Source: Solirubrobacterales bacterium
GTDB lineage: Bacteria > Actinomycetota > Thermoleophilia > Solirubrobacterales > Solirubrobacteraceae
Direction of reading: 5' to 3'
Assembly: GCA_016215085.1 (NCBI GenBank)
Contig: JACRMD010000219.1
Location: 1 to 21,797 of the forward strand
DNA: 21,797 nt
The notes beneath the pieces were generated by a model. That model was not told the DNA's origin, did not search any database, and worked only from the letters and a program-made list of their open reading frames with translations. Position numbers and translations under genes: made by a program. Every line of letters starts with the position of its first letter. The stretch's first letter is position 1. Of the stretch, positions 16,146 to 21,797 are shown piece after piece.

Positions 16146-17282
16146 ATGGCGTCCGACGCTGCCGTCAAGCCGATCGTCCCGCCCACCCCTGAGGGCGGCG
16201 ACTTCATGCCGCTCAACGGCGTCGACCACGTCGAGTTCTTCGTCGGCAACGCCAAGCAGGCGGCCTACTTCTACACGCGCGCCTTCGGGTTCCGCACCGT
16301 CGCCTACTCGGGCCTGGAGACGGGCGTGCGCGACCGCGCGTCCTACGTGCTCCAGCAGGGCCGCATCCGGCTCGTGCTCACGGGCGCGCTGCACTCGGAC
16401 TCCCCCATCGCCGCCCACCAGCGGCAGCACGGCGACGGCGTGAAGGTCATCGCGCTGTCGGTGCCCTCGGTCGAGCAGGCCTTCCGCGAGGCGACCTCCC
16501 GCGGCGCCGAGGCGATCGCCGAGCCGTCCGAGGCCTCCGACGAGCATGGCACCGTGAAGATGGCCACCATCAGGACCTACGGCGAGACGCTGCACACGTT
16601 CGTCGAGCGCGGCGGCTACTCCGGGGCCTTCCTCCCCGGCTACCAGGCCGTCGAGGACGGCACCGAGGACAGCGGCATGCTGCTGGCGATCGACCACATC
16701 GTCGGCAACGTCGAGCTCGGCCGCATGGAGGAGTGGGTCGGCTTCTACGAGAAGGTCTTCGGGATGACGGAGATGATCCACTTCTCCGACGAGGACATCT
16801 CCACCGAGTACTCCGCGCTGATGTCCAAGGTCGTCGCCGACGGCAAGGGGCTCATCAAGTTCCCCATCAACGAGCCCGCCGAGGGCAAGCGCAAGTCCCA
16901 GATCGACGAGTACCTCGAGTTCTACGAGGGCGCGGGCGCGCAGCACATCGCGGTCGCCACGCGCGACATCGTCGGCACCGTGAGCGCGATGCGCGAGCGC
17001 GGCGTCGAGTTCCTCACGATCCCGGACGCGTACTACGACGAGGTGCCCGCGCGCGTGCCGGAGGTGCAGGAGCAGCTCGCGGACCTGCGCAGGCTCGGCG
17101 TCCTCGTCGACCGCGACGACGAGGGCTACCTGCTGCAGATCTTCACCAAGCCGGTCGGCGACCGGCCGACGGTGTTCTTCGAGGTCATCGAGCGCCACGG
17201 CGCCCGCGGCTTCGGGGACGGCAACTTCAAGGCCCTGTTCGAGGCGATCGAGCGCGAGCAGGAGCGCCGCGGCAACCTGTAG
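16146..17282 (+). CDS. hppD: 4-hydroxyphenylpyruvate dioxygenase
   Basis: A 378-residue Fe(II) enzyme that converts 4-hydroxyphenylpyruvate to homogentisate in tyrosine catabolism. It has the double VOC fold. The first half starts at LNGVDHVEFFVGNAKQAAYF. The second half carries the iron ligands H184 (AIDHIVGNV), H267 (GAQHIAVATRD) and E346 (VFFEVIER), all present. FKALFEAIEREQERRGNL is the usual C-terminal helix that closes the active site. The ATG was chosen for the AGGAGAGGAGAG Shine-Dalgarno at 16128-16139 and the family length. hmgA follows 13 bases after the stop, so the two form an operon for consecutive steps. Control by the divergent Lrp/AsnC protein is likely. Confidence 0.97.
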   Translation: MASDAAVKPIVPPTPEGGDFMPLNGVDHVEFFVGNAKQAAYFYTRAFGFRTVAYSGLETGVRDRASYVLQQGRIRLVLTGALHSDSPIAAHQRQHGDGVKVIALSVPSVEQAFREATSRGAEAIAEPSEASDEHGTVKMATIRTYGETLHTFVERGGYSGAFLPGYQAVEDGTEDSGMLLAIDHIVGNVELGRMEEWVGFYEKVFGMTEMIHFSDEDISTEYSALMSKVVADGKGLIKFPINEPAEGKRKSQIDEYLEFYEGAGAQHIAVATRDIVGTVSAMRERGVEFLTIPDAYYDEVPARVPEVQEQLADLRRLGVLVDRDDEGYLLQIFTKPVGDRPTVFFEVIERHGARGFGDGNFKALFEAIEREQERRGNL

Positions 17283-17295
17283 GGGTCGCTTCACC

Positions 17296-18525
17296 ATGCG
17301 CTACCACCAGCTCGGCAGCATCCCGGCCAAGCGCCACGTCCAGGTCCGCGCGAACGGCGCGGGCTCGCCGCTGCTCGTCGAGGAGGTCCTGGGCTACGAG
17401 GGCTTCAGCGGCAACGAGACCATCCTGTACCACCTGCACTCCCCGTGCCGGCTCGACCAGGTCGGCGCGTTCCGGCCGATCGTCCGCGAGGAGTGGGTGC
17501 CCGACGCGCACGTCCACCGGCTGGCCGACGCCAACCCGCTCCCGGCCGGCGGCGACCCGGTCAGCGGCCGGCGCCTCATGATGTTCAACAACGACATCGA
17601 GGCGTGGGTGTGCAAGCCGACCGAGGCGATGGACGGCTACTACCGCAACGGCGAGGGCGACGAGGTCGTCTACGTCCACCGCGGCCGCGGCGTCCTGCGC
17701 ACGGTGTTCGGCCGCGTGGAGTTCCGCGAGCGCGACTACGTCGTGATCCCGCGCGGCACGACGCACCAGTTCGAGCTGCCCGAGGGCGAGGAGCAGTTCT
17801 GGCTCGTCTTCCACACGCCCGGCGAGATCGAGACCCCCAACCGCTACCGCAACCGCTACGGCCAGCTGCTGGAGCACGCCCCGTTCTCGCAGCGCGACTT
17901 CCACGCGCCGGCCGAGCTCGAGACCTACGACGAATCCGGCTCCTACGAGGTCACCGTCCGCGTGCGCGACGGGCTGCAGACCTACGTGCTGGACCGCCAC
18001 CCGTTCGACGTGGTCGGGTGGGACGGCTACGTCTGGCCGTACACCTTCAACGCCGACGACTTCGAGCCGCGCGCGGGCCGGTTCCACCTGCCCCCGCCGG
18101 CGCACCAGACCTTCCAGGGCCCGAACTTCGTGATCTGCACGTTCGCGCCCCGGATGCTCGACTGGGACCCGCAGGCGGTCACGCTGCCCTACCACCACTC
18201 GAACATCCAGTCCGAGGAGGTCATGTTCTACGCCGCGGGCGACTACGCCGCGCGCAAGGGCGTGGACGTGGGCTGCATGACGCTGCACCCGTCGGGCCTG
18301 CCCCACGGGCCCCAGCCCGGTGCGGTGGAGAAGGCGCTGGGCGCGACGAGCACGAACGAGCTCGCGGTGATGTGGGACACCTTCCGCCCGCTGCGGCTGA
18401 CGACGCTGTGGCGCGACGTGGACAAGCCCGAGTACGCGTACTCGTGGAACCCCGACAAGTCCGGCGCGATCCCGTCGGGCAACGGCGCCTCGCCCGAGGC
18501 CGCCGCCGTCACCACGAGCGACTGA
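17296..18525 (+). CDS. hmgA: Homogentisate 1,2-dioxygenase
   Basis: A 409-residue cupin-type Fe(II) dioxygenase that opens the ring of homogentisate to maleylacetoacetate. The iron ligands align as H301 and E307 in YHHSNIQSEEVMFY and H337 in HPSGLPHGPQ. Other family marks include RGRGVLRTVFGRVEF, PRGTTHQFELP, DVVGWDGYVWPYTFN and FHLPPPAHQTFQGPNFVIC. Its length is close to that of the shorter bacterial homologs. AGGGG at 17281-17285 serves as Shine-Dalgarno. It directly follows hppD. Maleylacetoacetate isomerase and classical fumarylacetoacetase are not in the downstream part of the window; the FAH-family gene at 10651 is the only candidate for a later step. Confidence 0.97.
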   Translation: MRYHQLGSIPAKRHVQVRANGAGSPLLVEEVLGYEGFSGNETILYHLHSPCRLDQVGAFRPIVREEWVPDAHVHRLADANPLPAGGDPVSGRRLMMFNNDIEAWVCKPTEAMDGYYRNGEGDEVVYVHRGRGVLRTVFGRVEFRERDYVVIPRGTTHQFELPEGEEQFWLVFHTPGEIETPNRYRNRYGQLLEHAPFSQRDFHAPAELETYDESGSYEVTVRVRDGLQTYVLDRHPFDVVGWDGYVWPYTFNADDFEPRAGRFHLPPPAHQTFQGPNFVICTFAPRMLDWDPQAVTLPYHHSNIQSEEVMFYAAGDYAARKGVDVGCMTLHPSGLPHGPQPGAVEKALGATSTNELAVMWDTFRPLRLTTLWRDVDKPEYAYSWNPDKSGAIPSGNGASPEAAAVTTSD

Positions 18526-18547
18526 TCCTCATCCAGGGAGGCCCGCG

Positions 18548-18574
18548 GCGGCGCCGGCGCGTTCCCGGCGCCGC
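18548..18574. terminator. Terminator hairpin after hmgA
   Basis: GCGGCGCCGG (18548-18557) pairs with CCGGCGCCGC (18565-18574) around a 7-base loop. It lies between the hmgA stop and the convergent cupin gene, whose stop codon touches its last base, so it may act in both directions. No T tract follows. Confidence 0.7.
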
Positions 18575-19047
18575 TATCGCGGGTGGGTGACGGCCAGCGG
18601 CGGCCCCAGGACCTCCATGCCGCAGTCGGCGCCCAGGCGCGCGAAGGCGCCCGGGTCGAAGGCCTCGAGCTGCGCGAAGCGGTCGAAGAACGGCTCCATG
18701 CCCGCCGGGGTGAAGAGCACGAGGATCCGCGCGGGCGCGTCGCCGGCGTTCTGGAAGCAGTGCGGCGTGCCGCGCGGCACGAAGACGAAGCTGCCCGCGG
18801 GCGCGTCGCTGAGCTCGTCGCCGAGGCGGAAGCGCAGGGTGCCCTCGACGACCCACCACGCCTCGTCCTCGGCGTCGTGGCGGTGCAGCGGCGGGCCGTC
18901 GCCCGGCGCGACGACGTTCTCGAAGGCCGTCAGCGCCCCGCCGGTCTGCGCGCCGCGCGCCTTGAAGGTCAGCGGCCCGCCCGCGGGTCCCTGGATCGTC
19001 TCGCCCGCGCCGGGGAGGACGGCGAACGGTCGTGCCGGGCCGGTCAT
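18574..19047 (-). CDS. Cupin-domain protein
   Basis: A 157-residue single-domain cupin. Motif 1 is visible as PPLHRHDAEDEAWWVVEG, with H55, H57 and E62 as likely metal ligands, and motif 2 as FVFVPRGTPHCFQN with H96. After the barrel there is a helical tail (MEPFFDRFAQLEAF). Proteins of this kind include small dioxygenases, isomerases and binding proteins; the substrate is unknown. ATG 19047 was chosen because it gives the usual length and lies 61 bases from the divergent ABC gene. It is convergent with hmgA, so there is no operon link to tyrosine breakdown. Confidence 0.88.
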   Translation of the reverse strand: MTGPARPFAVLPGAGETIQGPAGGPLTFKARGAQTGGALTAFENVVAPGDGPPLHRHDAEDEAWWVVEGTLRFRLGDELSDAPAGSFVFVPRGTPHCFQNAGDAPARILVLFTPAGMEPFFDRFAQLEAFDPGAFARLGADCGMEVLGPPLAVTHPR

Positions 19048-19108
19048 GGCGCGAGCATCCCACGCGGCGCCGCGCCGCGCCGCCGCCGCGCGCGCGATCC
19101 TTCCGCGC

Positions 19109-19729
19109 GTGGCCCTCTTCGAGCTCGACGGCGTGACGGTCGCGGGCGACGGCCGGCCGCGGCTGCGTGACGTGACCCTGGCGCTGCCCGACACGGGCGT
19201 GACCGTGCTGCAGGGCCCGTCGGGCTCGGGCAAGTCGACGCTGCTGCGGCTGCTCAACCGCCTCGAGGCGCCCGACGAGGGCACCGTCCGCTACCGCGGC
19301 GAGGACCTCGCGCAGCGCGACGTCCTGGCCCACCGCCGCGAGGTCGGCATGGTCTTCCAGGCGCCCGTCGTGTTCCCGGGCACCGTCGCCGACAACCTCG
19401 CCGTCGCCCGGCCCGAGGAGCCGCCCGAGGAGCTGCTGGAGCGCGTCGGGCTGCCGGCCTCGTTCCTCGAGCGCGACGCCTCCACGCTCTCCGGCGGCGA
19501 GGCCCAGCGGGCGTGCCTGGCCCGCGCGCTGGCGACGCGGCCGCACGTGCTGCTCATGGACGAGCCGACCTCGGCGCTGGACCCGGCGGCGGCCGAGGTC
19601 ATCGAGCGCCTCGCGCGCGAGCTGGCCGGCGGCGGCGTGCCCGTCGTCCTCGTCACCCACGACGACGCGCAGGCGCGGCGGGTCGGCGACCGCATCGTGC
19701 GCGTCGAGGACGGGCGGGTGGCGGCATGA
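19109..19729 (+). CDS. ABC transporter ATP-binding protein, FetA/YbbL-like
   Basis: A 206-residue nucleotide-binding subunit. All motifs are present: Walker A GPSGSGKS (36-43), Q-loop Q84 (MVFQAP), signature LSGGEAQR (127-134), Walker B VLLMDEPTSALD (147-158) and switch His H184 (LVTHDD). GTG 19109 was chosen because ALFELDGVTV is the usual first strand; upstream sequence belongs to the divergent cupin promoter region. Its stop overlaps the start of the membrane subunit as ATGA. With a UPF0014/FetB partner, this pair resembles E. coli FetAB, reported to export iron and help resist oxidative stress; the substrate here is inferred from that. Confidence 0.92.
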   Translation: MALFELDGVTVAGDGRPRLRDVTLALPDTGVTVLQGPSGSGKSTLLRLLNRLEAPDEGTVRYRGEDLAQRDVLAHRREVGMVFQAPVVFPGTVADNLAVARPEEPPEELLERVGLPASFLERDASTLSGGEAQRACLARALATRPHVLLMDEPTSALDPAAAEVIERLARELAGGGVPVVLVTHDDAQARRVGDRIVRVEDGRVAA

Positions 19730-20514
19730 GCGGCGACGTCTCCTGGTGGGGCCTGGCGGCGTCGCTGCTGCTCGTCGGCGTGGCGATCGCGATCTCGCTG
19801 CGCGAGCGGCTGCGGCTGGAGCGCGACATGCTGGTGGCGGTCGCCCGGTCGCTGGCCCAGCTGCTGCTGGTCGGCGCCGCGCTGGGCCTCATCGTCGACG
19901 AGGGCACGTGGATCGGGTGGTCGTTCGTCTGGGTGGCCGGCATGGTGACGTTCGCCGCGGTCACCGTCGCGCGGCGGGCGCCGGCGCTGCCGGCGGTCCT
20001 GCCGATCGCCGCCACGGCCATCGGCAGCAGCGCGGCGCTGGGCCTCGGCCTGCTGTTCGTCCTGCAGGTCTTCCCGGTCGAGGGGCGCACCGTGGTGCCG
20101 CTGGCGGGCATGGTCGTCGGCAACGCGCTCAGCGCGACGGTCGTCACCGTCCGCCGCACGGTCGACGCGTTCGCCGAGCGCCGCGCCGACCTCGAGGCGC
20201 GGCTCGCGCTGGGCCTGCCGTCCACCGAGGCCGCCCGGCCGACCGTGCGCAACGTCCTGCGGCTCGCCATCGCGCCCGACGTGGAGCGGATCAAGGCGCT
20301 GGGGATCGTGGTGCTGCCCGGCGCGATGACCGGCCTCATCCTCGCCGGCGTCGACCCGCTCGACGCCGTCCGCGTCCAGCTGGCGTTGATGTACGTGATT
20401 CTCGGCGCGGTCGCGACGTCGACGACGATCACCGCGCTGCTCGGCACGCGCAGGCTGTTCACGCCCGACCACCGGCTCGTCGTGCTGCGGCGCAGCGCCG
20501 CGGACGAAGGGTGA
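19726..20514 (+). CDS. ABC transporter permease, FetB/UPF0014-like
   Basis: A 262-residue membrane protein with about six to seven helices: WWGLAASLLLVGVAIAISL, LLLVGAALGLIV, SFVWVAGMVTFAAVTVA, VLPIAATAIGSSAALGLGLL, VPLAGMVVGNALSATVV and VQLALMYVILGAVATSTTITA. Family signatures are PLAGMVVGNALSA, RNVLRLAIAPDVERIKALG and VLPGAMTGLILAGVDPLDAV, which identify UPF0014. It is coupled by a 4-base overlap to the ATPase gene, and together they form a complete two-gene transporter. The FetB link suggests metal (iron) export. Confidence 0.93.
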   Translation: MSGDVSWWGLAASLLLVGVAIAISLRERLRLERDMLVAVARSLAQLLLVGAALGLIVDEGTWIGWSFVWVAGMVTFAAVTVARRAPALPAVLPIAATAIGSSAALGLGLLFVLQVFPVEGRTVVPLAGMVVGNALSATVVTVRRTVDAFAERRADLEARLALGLPSTEAARPTVRNVLRLAIAPDVERIKALGIVVLPGAMTGLILAGVDPLDAVRVQLALMYVILGAVATSTTITALLGTRRLFTPDHRLVVLRRSAADEG

Positions 20515-20558
20515 GTGGCAGGCGCCCGCGCCCGCTCCGGGGCGCGGTGGACGAGGGG

Positions 20559-20564
20559 TAGGGT
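20559..20564 (+). promoter_or_regulatory. Candidate -10 of the Fe-ADH-like gene (leaderless)
   Basis: TAGGGT followed by CCGCGCCC and ATG 20573, the same arrangement as before the FAH-family gene. No Shine-Dalgarno precedes the ATG, so a leaderless mRNA is likely. Confidence 0.5.
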
Positions 20565-20572
20565 CCGCGCCC

Positions 20573-21547
20573 ATGGACTTCACCTGGCAGGACGGCGAGC
20601 GCACGATCCGGTTCGGCCGCGGCAGCGCCGCCGGGTCGCGGGACCTCCTCGGCGAGGGCTACGCGCTGCTGACCACGCCGCGCGCCGAGCCGATGGCGCC
20701 GGACGTCGTCGAGCGCGCGGGCAGCGTCCACCACGTCGGGTCGGGCCTCGTCGACGAGCTGAGCGCCGACCTGCTCGCGGCCGGCGTCGAGGGCGACCTC
20801 GTCGTCGCGCTCGGCGGCGGCCGCGTCATCGACACCGCCAAGGCGATCGCGGGCGCGACCGGCCGGCGCGCGGGCGCCATCCCGACCACGCTGAGCGCCG
20901 CCGAGATGACGAAGGTCCACCGCACGCCGAAGGGCCACGCGGACGCGAAGCCGATCCGGCCGGCGATCGTCGTCAACGACCCGATCCTGTGCGCCTCCCA
21001 GCCCGAGGCCGACCTCGCGGCCTCGGCGGCCAACTCGCTGGCCCACGCGGTCGAGGCGACCGTCACCACCATGTCGAGCCCCGTGCCGACGCTCGCCGCG
21101 CGCGAGGCGCAGCGGCTCATCGACGCCGCCTACCTCGTCGAGGGCGAGCCGCCGGCGGCCGCGCAGCGCGACCAGCTCGCGCTCGCCTCGCTGCTGTCGG
21201 GCTACGCCATCGACGCCGCCTGGTACGGCCTGCACCACGTGCTCTCCCAGACGCTCGTGCGCGTCGGCGGCGCCGGCCACGGCCCCGCCAACGCCGCGAT
21301 GCTGCCGCACACGATCGGCGCGCTCGAGCGCCGCAACCCGGGCCGGGTCGACCCCGACGGCGGCCTGGCGCAGCTCGCGCACCGCCTCGCCCGCATCGCC
21401 GGCGCGGACGGCATCCGCGGCATCGGCGTGCCCGAGGACCGCCTGGACGCCTGCGCCGAGGCGGCGGCCCAGCGCGCGGAGCTCGACTTCACCGCGCCGC
21501 GGGCCGAGCAGGCGGAGCTGCGCGCGCTGTACGCGGCGGCCTGGTAG
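20573..21547 (+). CDS. Iron-containing alcohol dehydrogenase family protein, maleylacetate reductase-like
   Basis: A 324-residue protein. The nucleotide-binding part shows VVALGGGRVIDTAKAIA (about 77-93), then AIPTTLSAAEMT. The C-terminal helical domain has SAANSLAHAVEA and YGLHHVLSQTL, then GHGPANAAMLPH. In metal-dependent Fe-ADH enzymes the DxLTH-type motif starts with a metal-binding Asp; here it is Asn (N154) with H158 kept. Maleylacetate reductases, which reduce maleylacetate to 3-oxoadipate in aromatic breakdown and are thought not to need the metal, carry a similar NALAH and GLHH pattern (from memory). That favours a maleylacetate-reductase-like role, but another Fe-ADH enzyme cannot be excluded. 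It is somewhat shorter than the usual 350 residues. Its own -10-like element suggests separate transcription from the ABC pair. Confidence 0.85.
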   Translation: MDFTWQDGERTIRFGRGSAAGSRDLLGEGYALLTTPRAEPMAPDVVERAGSVHHVGSGLVDELSADLLAAGVEGDLVVALGGGRVIDTAKAIAGATGRRAGAIPTTLSAAEMTKVHRTPKGHADAKPIRPAIVVNDPILCASQPEADLAASAANSLAHAVEATVTTMSSPVPTLAAREAQRLIDAAYLVEGEPPAAAQRDQLALASLLSGYAIDAAWYGLHHVLSQTLVRVGGAGHGPANAAMLPHTIGALERRNPGRVDPDGGLAQLAHRLARIAGADGIRGIGVPEDRLDACAEAAAQRAELDFTAPRAEQAELRALYAAAW

Positions 21548-21554
21548 GCGCGCG

Positions 21555-21797
21555 TCAGGCGGCGGCGCGCTGCGCTGCGACGTCGACGCCGTCGGCCTCG
21601 AGCACCTGCAGGAGCGCGACCGTGCGCACCTCCTCGACCTCGGCCTCCTCGAGCCCGAGTTGCGCGGCGACGCGGACGGCGATCTCGACGGTCTCCTCGC
21701 CGTGGCGGCCGGTGTAGCCGTCGCGGGCCTCCAGCGCGCGGGCCAGCGCCTCCAGCGAGGCGCGCTGCTGGGCGGCGCGCACGGCGTCGCTGTGGCG
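21555..21797 (-). CDS. HD-GYP-like protein, 3' end; HD motif missing (5' end outside window)
   Basis: The minus-strand frame is open to the right edge and ends at the TGA 21557-21555, giving 80 visible residues. It reads as the start of an HD-GYP phosphodiesterase domain: LEALARALEARDGYTGRHGE, then TVEIAVRVAAQLGLEEAEVE and EVRTVALL. In the family the next residues are HDVGK, the metal-binding HD. Here they are QVLEADGVDVAAQRAAA and then the stop. That tail resembles what usually closes an HD-GYP protein (a V-LL-VLE helix), so the core may have been lost by an in-frame deletion. The protein would not hydrolyse cyclic di-GMP. A sensor or receiver domain may lie upstream, outside the window. Confidence 0.6.
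   Translation of the reverse strand, partial: RHSDAVRAAQQRASLEALARALEARDGYTGRHGEETVEIAVRVAAQLGLEEAEVEEVRTVALLQVLEADGVDVAAQRAAA

Overview
The window is a chromosomal segment of a very GC-rich bacterium. An Actinobacteria-type LexA box (CGAACATGTGTTCG), an ImuB/DnaE2 mutasome, a homogentisate pathway, many starts that look leaderless, and a tRNA without an encoded CCA end all fit a high-GC actinobacterium. The flavour of several hypothetical proteins suggests Thermoleophilia/Solirubrobacterales, but that is inference; no marker gene here proves it.

Left third (1-8460): SOS and translesion synthesis. The window opens inside the 3' end of an ImuB-like Y-family polymerase gene. It is followed by an 80-aa DUF6504-like gene, a chaB-like gene, a large protein with a pilin-type N-terminus, a probably truncated small secreted-type protein, and then dnaE2, whose LexA box runs into its start codon. 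After dnaE2 comes a 579-bp gene-free gap occupied by a large imperfect inverted repeat. Then, on the minus strand, come a small zinc-ribbon gene and lexA; lexA carries the identical LexA box behind a recognisable promoter. tRNA-Leu(GAG) diverges from lexA.

Middle (8460-15600): regulators, transporters and small enzymes. A UlaG-like metallo-beta-lactamase-fold hydrolase with one in-frame TAG diverges from a TetR regulator around a perfect 14-bp palindrome. Then come an NTF2-like protein, a small membrane protein, an FAH-family hydrolase, a LysR regulator, a small GNAT-like protein, an EamA/DMT transporter broken by an internal deletion, and an MFS (DHA2) transporter translationally coupled to a PaaI-type thioesterase that has lost its active-site segment to a frameshifting deletion.

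Right third (15600-21797): tyrosine catabolism (divergent Lrp/AsnC regulator, hppD, hmgA), a cupin protein, a FetA/FetB-like ABC pair, a maleylacetate-reductase-like Fe-ADH family enzyme, and the 3' end of an HD-GYP-like gene that lacks its HD motif.

Most notable: (i) a LexA box overlapping the dnaE2 start, implying a leaderless SOS transcript; (ii) a palindromic element inserted in frame into dnaE2, with a relative lying between two convergent genes; (iii) the long inverted repeat between dnaE2 and the lexA operon; (iv) three clear gene disruptions, and a possible fourth, within 13 kb, which are either real decay or assembly errors. I did not find a convincing wholly new multigene system.
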